A stretch of 64,000 nucleotides of DNA, from the NCBI GenBank assembly GCA_023653785.1, contig JAMKCH010014125.1, positions 1 to 64,000 of the forward strand, read 5' to 3'. Below the pieces are notes generated by a model. It did not search any database. It was not told the DNA's origin and saw nothing but the letters and a program-made list of their open reading frames with translations. Made by a program: the position numbers and the translations under genes. This document shows positions 22,371 to 34,924 of the stretch, piece after piece (the stretch's first letter is position 1; each line of letters starts with the position of its first letter). This DNA comes from Ophioderma brevispina. Lineage: Eukaryota; Echinodermata; Ophiuroidea; Amphilepidida; Ophiodermatidae.

Positions 22371-22446
22371 CACCGGTGTGAAAGTTTTATGTCCGCCGGG
22401 AGCCACCCCAGGCTCCATAGACGACAACGGAATTAAACGTGAAACC
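22371..22446 (+). mobile_element. MITE, family ACCGGTGTGAAAGTAATC (copy 2, left end only)
   Basis: caccggtgtgaaagt, tgtccgccgggag, agacgacaacg and aattaaacgtgaaac match the left 85 bases of the element at 11,074. The right half is missing, and a CGAGTTG minisatellite starts about 85 bases later. Confidence 0.75.
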
Positions 22447-22524
22447 AGAAACCAGCAATCTACAACAAGCAATTGAATATTGGGGAAATGTGTGGATGGC
22501 TATATGGCGATTTGTGCATGGGCG

Positions 22525-22812
22525 AGTTTGTACTTTTAGCGAGTTGAAACAGCGCGAGTTGAAGAGCGAGTTGTGGAGCGAGTTGTAGAGCGAGTTTGAG
22601 AGCGAGTTGGATTATTGGTGTTAAGTAATAAGTTGAAGAGCGAAGTTGTGAGGCTGAGTGCTGATGTGATATTGTTGTTGCTGTAACTAATATTGGTGGA
22701 GTTGTTGGAGGAGTTGGATAGCGAGTTGTGGAATGAGTTGTAGATCGAGTTGTGAGGCGAGTTGTGATTGTTGTAGTTGCGTAACAATGTGAGCGAGTGT
22801 AGGCGAGTTGTT
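22525..22812 (+). repeat. GCGAGTTG(TAGA) minisatellite, plus orientation
   Basis: Units gcgagttgaaga, gcgagttgtgga, gcgagttgtaga and gcgagtttgaga repeat every 12-16 bases, most regular at 22,553-22,612, and decay toward 22,812. The reverse complement of the same unit forms the array at 40,897-41,012. The asparagine/serine-rich minus-strand frame 22,536-22,787 is an artefact of the repeat. Confidence 0.85.
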
Positions 22813-24429
22813 AAATTTCTGAGAGTCTATATTATGTTAAATATTTAATATGAAGTATTATTTCTTTTTATCTTCAAAGGCTCACTAAGGCTTTTTTGAT
22901 GGTCAAATGTTTTTAATACACAATATTATTCAACAAATTAACATAAGTGTATGGGGGGTCCATGTGCGACCCAAACATTTTGTTTTTGGAGCACCATGTT
23001 TTAACGATAAATTATTTTGCACCAAGTTTAAGTAATTGCCTAATTATCAGTTGGCACATATTTTGGTGGAAAGATCAGCAAGGTAAAGCATTTATTTCTC
23101 CTATTATGAGCCAAATTGATTGGAAAAAAGTCCTTTGGAAGTGGTTTCCACATTTTTTGGTGGGAGAATTTTGTTCGAATTCTAAAATATCGTTTTTTTG
23201 ACCACCGCGCCACTTTGAATCGGTTACGAACCGCGAAATTCATTTTTTTCCTTTTTACGTGCTTCGTATAATGACCGAACAATGGCCAGGTTTTGGTTAA
23301 ACTCATCCCATGGGCAAAAGTGGTTTTCAGAGGGGGCATACACCATGGACCCCTTGATTACACTACAGGAATGAACAAGATCTTAAACATAAAGTGACTG
23401 AGGATTTTTTTAAGGATACAACTTCTCTCAAACTGGCATGGATGGTTGTAGGGACCATTGGGCACCTAGCGAAATTTGTTTCAAAGGTTTACTGAAAACA
23501 CACAAGGACAAAAGAAACCACAAACCTTGTTGATTGACCATTGTGTTACTTGTAACAATACCCGAAGAAAACATGCATTGATTTCTTCAGTGCACAAAAA
23601 TACCAAATCATCATCTTATTACATAAAGACATAGTAAGCATCCAAATATGACACTCTTTCTGGAAATGTCCTCATGTCTACTAAGTGTTTTAAAATCTTG
23701 AAAAATGTCCACTCTACGGACTGCCTAGGCCATAACCCACCTTTAAACTCCTTCATATTAATGAGCCTAACCTAATACATAATGAATTTAGTTACTCTAC
23801 AGATATTCGGCAATTCTTAAAGAGACAGGAGGAGATGTCCAGGAAGAAGAAGCGCCCCCAATTTTTCTCAAACCCTTTTTTTTTTTTTTTACAATTTGGA
23901 ATGCTTACCATTACCAATGTACTAGATCCAACACCTGACTGAAGTGAATTAGCCTAAAACGCTGCATTATGTAATAAGATGATGTTTTACTAGTTGTTTG
24001 TCGTGCACGAAAAAAGTCAAAGCATGGTTTTTCTAGGGAATGATTACGATAGCAGGCAAGTTCAAACAAGTTTTTGTGGTTTTCTTTTGAACACCTGTTT
24101 GCCAATAAACCATCAAATTGTTCTCGGTAGGGTGTCCTACAAGCGATCCAGTGAGTGATGACATGAAATTTGAGATGAAATTGGTTATCTAAAAAAATTC
24201 CTCTCCTCTCACTTTAAATCTGAATAGAAGCTAATTATGTCTGATGTATTCATTGCCCATTAAAAGCATGCTATCTTATTAAGCTATTTCACTCCTTAAA
24301 CATTCTTAAGTACTGCCACATTTTTTACCTAATAAGTCACAGCAACATCTTCCCCTTGCAGCTTTTTCCCTCGACCATTTTTCCTAGTTTTTATAAGTTG
24401 CAAAGTTCAACTTAGAATAAATATTGAAA
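22813..24429. other. Unassigned stretch
   Basis: No gene or clear element is recognised. A taaagagacag motif near 23,819 resembles the terminus of the element at 46,391, and a T tract lies at 23,876-23,890. Short open frames on both strands at 22,947-23,339 overlap each other and have no known similarity. Confidence 0.35.
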
Positions 24430-26610
24430 ATGTCCTTTAAAGAAAAATACCCCTGAGTCTATGCAAGAGCGGGGATGGAAAGAAGATTGGGACCAATGGA
24501 CGGAACTTGCAGACAACGACCTCTGGAAAAATGACTAATAGACAGAGGAAGTACGTCTGAAATAATGATAGGGGTTCTACCTGTCCAATTTGCAGAAAAA
24601 AAGGCTTCAAGAATGTGAAACTCCACCAAACGAGATCTAGATGTGAAACAAGTTCATCGCAGCCATGCTCTTCCATGAAGACAGGCCGCGTAAGTCAACC
24701 AGTTGGCGCACCCAACAAAGGTGGAAAAAGGCCAAAAACCTACCGCCAGTGCTATCAGAGTCGGCAGGCGAGCGAGAGCTTGTATCACCAACGAAAGACA
24801 GAGAAAGAAGCCCACCTTAACTTGCCAAAGAACCTTATGGCAAGATACATTAAAATCTGCCGAAGCAATCTGAAGACTCAATCTGGAAATCCCTTGATGA
24901 GCAAATTTATGAGGATTACCAACTGAAATAGGCCATATCCAGAATGAGCAATTAACCAATCGCTACCAATCTGGAGAATCATCGTATTCCAAGAGACTCA
25001 TAGACAGATTCGGAGTTAAACCAGCAGTCTCCAGAAAGAATGATAAGAAGCAAGCAATACTCAAAGACAACAAAAAACTAAGGGGATGAAGAAGAAAGAC
25101 ACCAAGTGCCAATTACAAACAAGCCCTGAGAGATGGAACAATGTGCACTAGCTAATTGAAAAAAGGATTCCTTAAGGCTGTTGCTAACAACAAAGTAAGA
25201 AACTAGAGCTGAAAATCACAAGAAAAGAAAGTGCCAGCAAGGAGCAGCACCAAGTTCGACAAAATCCACAACAAATTCGCAAAACTATCGAGAGAACAAC
25301 AAGATTTCCTTCCTTCAGCCCACAAAATCAGGTGCAGATAAGAGCTGATACGTTTTTCAAAAAAAATGTCAACAGGACAGAAAGCACAACTACAATACCA
25401 CCCTCTAAGGGCATGAAGAGACCACCAAGTATTCAACACTAAACCACCAAGTCTGTCAGGTTTTAAACAGCTATCTTAAGAAAACGAAGGAATGCCAGTG
25501 TTCCAAGGTACCAATCGCATCCCATACCAAGTGTGGAAAAATGCAATAGAACAACAGGCTACACAATGAAGTATTTGCATATATGGAGAACAGCCACAAT
25601 ACCTGTGAGCTGGAAAACTGGAGAAACCATCCTTATATCTAAAGAGGAGAAAACACTAGTGATCCCTATGCTTCAGGTCCATTACACTGAAGACTTTAGT
25701 GGTAACCCTTGGAATGGGTATTTCTCGCTCAAACAAAAAATATCAACTACGACAGAAAACAACTTATATCGACCAAACCATTCAGAAGGGTTTCCTGGGG
25801 AAAATATCACGGATGTGTGGAACACAAAGAAGCTCTAACTGAAATGCTCCAAAATGCCAGGGTGCAAAAAATGCCGGAGCTGGGAGCGGCGCTCCCGAGG
25901 AAAATGGTTGAAAGGCTGTAGGTTTCTATGTGACCATTGCATTTTGCTCCTGAGGAAAGAACACTTTTTGACCCCCCTGCAACGAGACAAAAAAAAAAAG
26001 CTTGAGTATAAACTTATTGTGAACAACACGATGGACCTACAGTTTGCTTTAGAGTGGTATCATGTTCCAGAACAATTATGGAAAATCAATTAAAACCTTA
26101 TGAGCTGTTCAGATGTGTCAAAACAACTGACTGGACAACTGACTGGATACATTACATGATAGAGTCTTCAAATCGCTGCCAACTCTCCTGCTTCTATTTC
26201 TGCCATCTTCAATCTGTGTCTTGAACCTCCTAGACCAGTCCATGAACACGCTTGGTACTGCTATGAGTGGATCTGAACATATATCATCTGCCAAAACATA
26301 CGCAGGACAGACCCTAATAGATCTGAGCCCCAGGATGTGGAAGAACTGTAAATAAAGTGAACAATGCATCAGTGGGAACCTGACTCATTGAAAGCCAAAC
26401 CAAGAAAAAAAAAACCTGCTTCCCTCTTAACTTCCAGGATAGTTTCACAGCTTTTGTGTGATCATTTACAGAGCTACAATCAGGCAATGGGACTAAACAC
26501 TGACTATGTGTTTTACATGTACTCAGAACATGTCTCAGTGACGGATAGTGCAGAGAATGAGGAGTACCAAAACTCTACTGATTGAGCCACAGTTCTATTG
26601 AACCACACCC
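24430..26610 (+). pseudogene. R2/NeSL-like LINE: zinc finger and reverse transcriptase, broken
   Basis: Near the left end (24,573-24,650) a C-x2-C-x10-H-x5-C zinc finger is coded, beginning TCPICRKKG, as in the N-terminus of R2-lineage LINEs. A basic linker follows (FGVKPAVSRKND near 25,010-25,050). RT similarity runs from about 25,500: NRIPYQVW, a fingers region with IPVSWKTGETILI, then YIDQTIQKGFPG and YHGCVEHKEAL in neighbouring frames at 25,765-25,850, DLQFALEWYHVPEQLW at 26,033-26,080, and a MHQWEPDSLKAKPRKKK stretch at 26,364. This order is that of an R2-like RT. The catalytic DD box is not readable, and I count at least eight frame changes. No restriction-like endonuclease is recognised downstream. 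Short open frames in this interval are pieces of it. Confidence 0.7.
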
Positions 26611-29600
26611 TTGTCAAAAACAGATGCAAACATCCTGGTCTTCAAAAATCATCAAAGCTACATCTTGAGAACAATGAGATATACCCGTCTTACAAAAGGA
26701 AAACACTCCGGGGTTCAAAGTTATCCCACTGTAAATAGGGTCAAGTGATAAGAGAAGATGAGAACTGGCACCGACCATTTGGTTCACCACTCGAAGAAGC
26801 TAATCTTCATTATATATCTGCCTTTATGTGTGGATTCACTTGACACTTCGTTGACCCCATGCAAATCCACTCTTATTTGTAGAGCAATATTTAGCAATGG
26901 CGACACAATTTACAACTGATATAAAGTAGGGACATTGAAAGAGCTACTACTCTGCAAATCAAGAAAACATACCATTGTGGGGGGCCCGCACAAAGGTCAT
27001 GATTTGTATGTAGCACCCTCTATAGGTTCCATTCGCCATAGAGAGACTGGGGTTTTAAGAAAAAAATACACATTTTTTTTTTAAAATTTCAAAGGATGAA
27101 CGTAAGTGGTATAAAATAATCTAAAGGAGTTGTCAAAACTGTTGCCGTTGATATTTTTTTTATTCTGGTGGTTTTGTGAAATAAATTCCATGAGCTGTGT
27201 TGAGGACAGGGCCAAGAGATATGTGTTGTTTCTCCAACGACACGAAGTAATTAACTGTTGCTCTACTTGACAAATCCTTGTAGTTCTGCAGATGGCCATA
27301 AGGAGCTGTGGGAGGAGCAGGGGGGAATGGAGTGATGATTAACACTCGGTATGTTACCATTCATGTTCTTTCCAGCACTTGGGTCGTCAGCTCTGTACAG
27401 ATTGTTCATCACTATAGCCTTGGAGGGTATGACATCACCAACAGAGTGCGAAAAACGAAGCTGCGGTAAAAGGGCGAGAGCCCGAATATTAATGTTCTTA
27501 TGACACAGTCGGGGCCAGAAGTAATTACCAACACTCTCCAACCACAATGGCAACAATGCTAAATATTACTTGGTGAAAGTGGTGAAAAAAGTGATTTGCT
27601 ACCAAATTTTATCTGACTTCCAGCCGAGGGTATTCCACATAACAATCCATTTTACCTAACCCAAACCTGTCTCCGACCAGCCAGCATCCTACCTCATACC
27701 CAATGTACACTTCAATTAATGCATTTCCTGGAGAGGCAGCCACCTCAGTCATTGAAAGCCATGAGAGCAACAAGGTTTGCTAATTCCTCTTCGAAAACAT
27801 CTTGGAAGACTCTTGAGACTAATTTGCCAGTCTGCTCCGCCAATTGTAGAATGGCTATAGGTCAAATGTAGCCAAAATTCTGTCGTGCCGAAACCCCATC
27901 CCAGACTTTAAAAAATCCTTCCTTAGACTTGGAGTTGTACAATGAAACCCTGTATGGGGAGTTTGTTGTATTGAGCTAGTAAGCTACTCTATCATGATTG
28001 CTTGAAGTGTTGTTTCATGCATGATGCCCATTAAGCAACATAGGAAAAATGGTACCTGTTGGGTCCTGCTGAGGGATTATAAAACAATTCTCTGTTTAAG
28101 ATCATTTACCTGCTAGAGGAGTTGCGTACATGCATGACTTCAAATCGACCCTTAAAAGAAGTCTAGGGGCAGCGCAGCGTGAACGATTTTCAAAGTGTGT
28201 GGGGGGGGGGGGGGGGGCAATTGGCACTTATCAGAGCTTGTTTTCAATATCTTGCTATCGTTTCTGCAGAAGCTATGGTGAGCCACTTTTAACAGTGGGA
28301 GGGAGAGAGGCAAAGTGGAAGGGGGGCAAGTCGGATGAACTTGGGCCTGGCCCCTTTCTCTTATGGTTAAAAGGTCATTCATTGTTCAAATAAACTGTTG
28401 TAAATAAGCTCCACCAATTGTTCGATGGTACCAGGAGCACTATCCGGTGCCACCGGAGATGCCTAATTGGCTGTGTGATGGGGCGGGGATTCTTACAAAT
28501 TCGTTCTCAGGACTGGGACAACCTGTTCATTCATTTAGCATGGCCAGATATACTTCTCTGGCAAAAAAACAAAGGGGCCAATAAGACCAGCATTTCCAAC
28601 AACACCCAACAGATGGCAGGACTGTCTTCAGTCCTTCCTCTAAAAGTCAACAGTCAAAGAGGAATTTGACCGGCATGGGGCTTTACTGCTGTAGACCCAC
28701 TACTTTCATCGTGATGACACGCGAATGGTTTCTAAAAAGCCACTCACAAAACTCTGGTGTCTTGAATGACTCTTTCCAAAAGTTCATGCCTCTGTAGGTG
28801 AGTTCACCATGTTTGCCTGACTTCTAATGCAGGATGCCCATTGTATGTAAGTCACAAAGCGTCGAGCGATCAGATTGAAAGTACTTTTGAGGTAACGGTG
28901 GTAATCCAGGACCATTATGTCAAGAAACTAATTTTGGGGCCCATTCAGTGATACTGCTGAAGAGCATTCTTGGACAGTAGGACAATTTCTGCCGACCTTA
29001 CGAGTCTTAGGAAATCCAGGAAATGGCACTCGTTAGGGCGAGACGTGCTGTGTTATTTGAACATGTGCTCAGCACAGTGGGTCAACGTGTGATGCATCAC
29101 CTTTGCTACCCCCGCCTGCAACCACCACTTTAGTGGCTGACTTGCTTTAAATACCATGTGGCCCTTTGCTGGGGATGTGAGTGGTTCATGTTGAAGGCAC
29201 AAAAGAGTTACACTGTGGGTTCTTATAGCTCTACAATTCTGTAACCATAAGGATCCACTGGTTCACAAATCCTTTTATGTTGTCCTAGCCAGTAATGAAT
29301 TGGGGACAGTTAACCTCTGCACCTGTTTCCTGATACCATAAACAGCACCAAACATTACAAAAATACTACTGCAAGCCTAAGTCCCAAGATGCATTTGCAT
29401 CGTCAACTGAACGCATATTTTGTGAGACAAATAATGGCCTTGGCCATTCCATAGGTGGCCGTGGGAAGTGTGCAAAAGACCGCAGATCGAATCCCACACG
29501 CCGAACGGGGCCCCAAAGACCCTTTCTATTGATTACCTCCCTGTACTACTTCCTTCCTTCTCTCGGACTAAAAACAGCAAGGGTAGGTTTAATTGTTCAC

Positions 29601-31970
29601 TCTGCGATCATGCTGCATCACAAGGCCATAAAACCAAATATTGAACCGTACTCTTCTGTGATTAAGGGTCACAGGCATTTTGCCCCAAAATGACCTACTA
29701 ACTTTGAAACTACCTACTAACATGTGTGATGCCAAGGGGGTGCAAGGAGAAAAGGGAAGATGTGCAAGGAAATAATGCTCAAATTGCAAAAAAATGATAT
29801 GTTTTCTCAAACTATTGACTGAATGATGGTGAAATCAATATGCAAGTCCCAACAAAAAGTGAGAAAAAACATTCCATTACTATGTAGCACAAGAAAACAT
29901 AAGATGTCTTTAATTTTAAAGTAAATATTTGTTTTACTTCACCATGTTGTGAAATTGAAAAGCATTCAGTGATTGCACTCAATTTTAGACAATCTTAAAA
30001 AGTCATCAAAAATCATATTGTTGCATGACAAGCCTAGCTACCCAATATACCCTTCAAGTCTTAAACAAGACTAGCTGTAGCTACTATAGCTGGTCGGTTG
30101 ATTTCTGGTTTTGAAAAAAAATGTATAATTTTTTATGTGATCGGGTTCACATCAAAAGGGTGGAGGGGGAAGGAACTTTGCACGTGATGAGTGTTTTTGA
30201 ATTTGTGTTACTTTATGTAGATCATTTTAAGGTTTAAAATGCCACGGTTAAAATTCTCCTGTTTTTGGTTTGTCTTTGGAAACTAGCTGAACTTTGCAGC
30301 TCTCTGCTACACTTAATTCAATGGTAATAAAGTGTCATAGTTGCCCAACAGAATCAAAAAAGTACCATTGACAGGCTCTACATCGCTGAGATGGCAGCTA
30401 CTCTTGAGTCATGTATTCAGTTTCGGATGAGCTTTTGTTTTTGTTTTTAAAAAATGTAGGTCGGGCCTAATTTTAGGGTCAGTCACGTTACGAAAATATA
30501 ATTTTTTTTGCCTAGCTGCGTCCTTGGCCTAGGTAAACCAACAGCGTTTGTGAACTTCTGAAATTCGGAGTGTAGTATATTTATTGGAACCAATTTGTTT
30601 TACGGCACCTTTTACATGTGGTTTATTCCGTTAACCGTTGCCGAATTCGTAGCCTTGTAGCAGAATACCTAAAAAATTCTTTCCATAAAAGCAATTTGAG
30701 CTGGTATCGATAACGGCGGAAAAAAAAGATTAAATAACTTCTTTCTCTACATAATAGTCAGAGAAATTACCTTCTTGTCTTACATGACAGTCAAGAATAT
30801 TGTATTAACCTATAACAAATATTATGGTATTTCCGTCAATTCGGTCCCCAGTGATAATCGACCCAAATTGCAACAACGTGCCCATGTTATCTGATTTTTG
30901 TCATTTTGTGGAGATCGGTTGCCTTTTTACTTTCTTTCTGCTACTTATGGTACACTGAATATCGTAGTTGTTTTTCCCCCTGTTTTTGTTTTATCAACAC
31001 TAAAATTAAAATAGGCCCCTATTGCGAGTCTCACAATCGAGGATAAAATTTTGCTTTGAGGACGTGGCTTAGTGGGTCAAAGGAAATGCTGAAGAATTTT
31101 ACCTGGGCTTTCATCGATTATTATCATATCCGTGATGTTTCAGTCGTATTACATTACGGGTTACAATACCAACTTGCTAGCTTATGCGAGCGCGTTGAAT
31201 CCCAGGGCCTTTCACAGTAGACTAGAGAGTAAGCACTAAGGGAACTAACTAAGCAACCGTGAAAGTCACAGTACTAAATTAATTTTGGGTGATCGATGTA
31301 ATGTATCCTATAAATGTAGTTGTAGTAGATACACAATAATACGGACATCATTTACCAACCAAAGATGTTACAGTATTTGTTCAATTATAAATATTTTGTG
31401 TCATGTTTTTGCTTTTCCCCTATGTTGGATGAACCGCTTCCGCGGTTCCCATGCTGGTAAAGTTGTAAAACAAAAAGCCATATAAATACTTGCTAAATTG
31501 TATTGTTACATTATGTTCACAGCAAAATGCATGGACAAATTATAATCTGTTTTTGCACTTCGCCCACGAAATTCGTACTGTATATGTCTCGTTCCGTTCC
31601 CAATAAGGCACAGTGACCAATATAGGTTAAGATGAAATATTAATGCTAAATCGATTTCAAAATGCCAAAACTTGTTTACTTTAATTGTATAGATTCAATG
31701 CTTAAACTATTTAATTTAGCATAATAGTTAATTATACTTTGCAAAACGACTGGTTAAAATAGACTAAAAACAAACCGCCTAAAATTATCCCAAATTGACA
31801 GAGCTAAGTTGTTTCCATGAGTGGGTCTACTATAATGATACTCAATGATTGTTTTACATTATATCACAATTAATATCTTATTAAGATGATATCATGTGAT
31901 TCGTAATAATCTAATGTTAGGCCAAGGGTTTAAGTGGGTTTACACGCACGTACGTTATTGTTTAACATGC
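26611..31970. other. Unassigned stretch, no recognised gene
   Basis: The first few hundred bases may be the 3' part of the R2-like LINE, but I see no match. 27,300-29,600 is somewhat more GC-rich than its surroundings and could be another decayed element; I could not identify one in any frame. A G tract (28,201-28,217) is present. 29,830-31,970 is AT-rich with nothing recognisable. Confidence 0.4.
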
Positions 31971-31978
31971 TTTTCATA

Positions 31979-32095
31979 ATGGGACCGAATTACCGAGGGG
32001 CCGAATTGCCGTGACACCGAACTGACTGGGACCGAATTGATATGAGTCCGAATTCGCATGGGCCTAACTGGTTTTGGGACCGACTCGGGCCAGCC
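31979..32095 (+). repeat. Minisatellite GGGACCGAATTG(N)
   Basis: About seven units of 15-18 bases (gggaccgaattaccga, ggggccgaattgccgt, acaccgaactgactg, ggaccgaattgatat, gtccgaattcgcat, ggcctaactggttt, gggaccgactcggg) follow each other directly. Confidence 0.8.
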
Positions 32096-32454
32096 TTGAC
32101 AGTGTTGCAAAATAATTCACCCATATGACGCCACTGAACAATTTATGATGTCAGATCGACGATAATTAGAACTTTAATCCTCGTTCTAAATTCAAAGTGG
32201 GTGCTTGATACTTGACGGTTTTGTAGGTTTTGTAATTTGAAGAGCTTATACTGTATTGTGTTATAATAGTTAAACGATATGTATAGTAGCCGTAACAATC
32301 CTTTTTCCTTGCGCGATCACGCCGGCCCCCCCGGCACCCACCCGACAAGCGTGTAAGCTTTTAAGAGGTAGGCATATTAGGTGTTTCTTGAAATTGCTCT
32401 CAAGACCGTCCGTAAAATGATAGGCATAGGCAACAACTTTCATACCGGCCAGTG

Positions 32455-32482
32455 AGTCAGTCAGTCAGTTCAGTTCAGTTAC
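32455..32482 (+). repeat. CAGT tetranucleotide tract
   Basis: A short run of (cagt)n and (cagtt)n units. Confidence 0.8.
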
Positions 32483-32639
32483 ACGGATTTGCTCATACTT
32501 GCTGGTCTCCGCCCAGGCACAAATGAAAGCCCTAATAAGGACAGAATCAAAATTTAGGATTTTAGTTAAGACAGGTTCAGCATGTCTGGTTTTTTGATGA
32601 CATTAAGTCACGCCAGATGTTAAAGAAATTTCCCCACTC

Positions 32640-33361
32640 ATATGTTTACCCATTGCCCATTGGTCTTTAACTTTACCTTTCTACTGGGTTTTCCCTGCTG
32701 ATTTGAAAGTTGCTAAAGTTAGTTCCAGTATTCAAGAAAGGATGACGCATAACCTTTTCCAATACCGTGCCTATTTCACTTCTACCGTGTGTATCTAAAA
32801 TCTCGAACGACTGATGATCTACAATCGGCTTGACAACTTCCTCTCTTCCCATAATGTCCTTCACCCCAAATCAATATGGATTCAGGAAACAGCATTCACT
32901 GACCGGCTCTTCTTGATATATCTGACAAATCTCTTCCGCTCTCTCATTGATCATATCCCATTGGTATTTTTCGTGATCTATCTAAGGCCGTTTCGACACC
33001 ATTGATCATTCATTCTTCTAAACCACAGCTATCCCACTACGGTATACGCGGAAAACTCCCTTCTTAACGCTTCTCGCAAACTACCCTTTCCAAGTCGTCA
33101 AGAAAATTTACCTGTTTTGATACTCATCCATCTGGTCGTCTACATGGTCAATGCGGGTGTTCCCCAAGCTCTATACGTGGTCCCCTTTTTTCCTTATTAT
33201 GCTGAATGATATTCCTCTTCTCTGACCTCTCTTTTGTCCTTTTGGGACAGCTGTACACCAACATCTTTCTTTCCCCTCCCAACGTAGATACCCTCATTAA
33301 CACTTTAAACTGAAATGCGTTTCATGTAAAAAGTGTTTTTTTAAAGAAATAAGATCTAACT

Positions 33362-33426
<65 letters not shown>

Positions 33427-33800
33427 ACAAATTGATAATACTAAAATAAAGCCCACAACCACACACCACATTCTTAGGAGTTGTAATTGACAAAACTACC
33501 ATATGGATTGGACAGACCATATTCCAAGAATCACAAGCAAGTCGCTAGGAGTATTGCGAGTTTTAAAAGACCTTAAAAACACACACTACACATGATATCT
33601 TGTTCACTTTATATAACACTCTGATTCTTCCATATATTTCTTACAGTAATATTGCTGGGCAAAAGATCGGACATTACACTCAATCTATCTCACTGTCCCT
33701 GGAACTCAACTAAATCCAACCCCTCTTGATAGACTATTTAACTTGCAAAAACAAGCAATCCGTATTTGCACTGGTTCTCCCTATTAATCTCATACCAAGC
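32640..33800 (+). pseudogene. Jockey/CR1-type LINE reverse transcriptase, split by a poly(A) tract
   Basis: In order: FPADLKVAKVSPVFKKG (32,690-32,745), KSRTTDD/IYNRLDNFLSSHNVLHP (32,817-32,865), the fingers/palm boundary NQYG(F/I)-type, then PIGIFRDLSKAVST with motif A (32,958-33,000), HYGIRGK-like sequence, NAGVPQALYV with motif B (33,150-33,180), and, after a run of 51 A residues, THFLGVVIDKTT (about 33,465-33,500), DILFTLYNTLILPYISYSNIAG and a short C-terminal region. Order and spacing fit a non-LTR RT of the Jockey/CR1 group. The YADD box region between 33,215 and 33,300 is only weakly readable. Multiple frameshifts. Confidence 0.8.
33369..33419. repeat. Uninterrupted A51 tract inside LINE coding region
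   Basis: Fifty-one consecutive A residues separate the RT palm from the thumb/C-terminal part of the LINE. Upstream and downstream coding similarity belong to the same family and the same strand. Confidence 0.95.
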
Positions 33801-33879
33801 CATTATTCCATAAAATTAAGAAACACTAAAAAGTAAATAGTCTTCGAAACGCGAGGAAATAAGCTTCCACGGATACGGT

Positions 33880-34320
33880 AGCAAAGGGTACAAAACTTCA
33901 AAGATGACGGTCACGAGAGAGGAGGGGACGAGAGTGTTCTAGCAGACGCAAATGAGGTAGATAAAGCGGATATAAGAGCGAATAGGATGCGAGCAGGGAT
34001 AAGGTTGGAGCAGCCCGTATGTTAATATAACCCACTCCTAACAAACATTTGACATCTTCTTTCTTAAACCACGTGACGAGATCACCGCGGCACAGCATAA
34101 CCTGATGCAACGAGATGAAGAGACGCGGACTGCAAGAGACGGGCGCCACGACACGATACAGCGGGCGAGCAGAGCGAACTCACGACCACGACTGTCTAAA
34201 CATTCACGAGTAGAAAGGCGCGAGAACAGAGCCGGAACAGACCAACAGAGAGAGAGAAGCCGGACGCAGAAAGGGCTGGGGAGATGGGCGCTGACCGAGA
34301 CAGACCATGCCAAACAAATT
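33880..34320. other. GC-richer, purine-rich island with overlapping open frames
   Basis: Between AT-rich flanks, this stretch is rich in gag, gcg, cgag and acgag words, and both strands stay open in several frames (for example 33,898-34,149 and 34,038-34,313 minus, 34,105-34,323 plus). The LINE similarity stops just before it. I recognise no family. It may be a foreign insertion in the LINE tail or a decayed element. Confidence 0.4.
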
Positions 34321-34920
34321 TAGTCCCCATCAATTAAAGGCTACTTTGAATTTTTAACTAAATACTCAATTAAAAACTATCGGGTCATAGGATCTGGAAT
34401 TCGCTTGACCTAAATTTACAATCATCAACATCTGCCCAATATATTGGTAAAACAAATCTTAAAACTCAACGTTCTAACTAAAATACTAATTATTGCACAT
34501 ATTTTTTATTTTTATTAAGTGTTTAAGATTTATTTTATCAAAATTTTCTAACTGACTGTTAATCAGTAACTTTCTAGTGTTTGTACAGATTTAAACCACT
34601 TAAGTATAATTCATAATTATCTTTTTTATTGTTTTGTATTAAAGAAACAATTCTCAATTTCTAGCCTGAATATCATAACTGTAGGCCCAAGATCGTTGCA
34701 CTATTTCTGATTTTTTTTCATACAGATAGCTCAAATAACTTTGCCATCTTTATGCTAGTTTTTACACTTATGTTATTTACATCAAGGGTATTCAATCCGG
34801 TTACCACTGTTCCTGGTCCTGGGGTTTGTTCTCTTGTTTTTATCTTGTCTTGTTTTGTCCTGGGTTCTTGTTTTGTCGCACCAGTGCTGCTCAAAAAAAG
34901 TTTATTTCCCACTGCGGTGG
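34321..34920. other. AT-rich stretch, possible LINE 3' region
   Basis: Position and composition (ttattttta-rich) fit a 3' untranslated tail of the preceding LINE, but I see no diagnostic end. From 34,780 the sequence becomes more mixed before the CACTCT repeats. Confidence 0.35.
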
Positions 34921-34924
34921 GGTC

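Noticed and set aside
22536..22787. Asn/Ser-rich minus-strand frame, and the similar Thr-rich plus frame at 40,801-41,082
   Set aside because: Both are translations of the GCGAGTTG minisatellite.
22525..22812. CRISPR-like array
   Set aside because: Units of 12-16 bases without unique spacers of constant length, in clearly animal-type DNA; it is a minisatellite. The same applies to the arrays at 4.7, 10.8, 31.98 and 40.9 kb.
27263..29810. Possible LTR-type pol or another LINE between 27.3 and 29.8 kb
   Set aside because: Composition hinted at former coding sequence, but I could not trace an ordered set of RT, protease or integrase motifs on either strand.
34038..34323. Overlapping plus and minus open frames as divergent genes
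   Set aside because: Both strands are open in the same compositional island; no family similarity and no ATG context that favours either.
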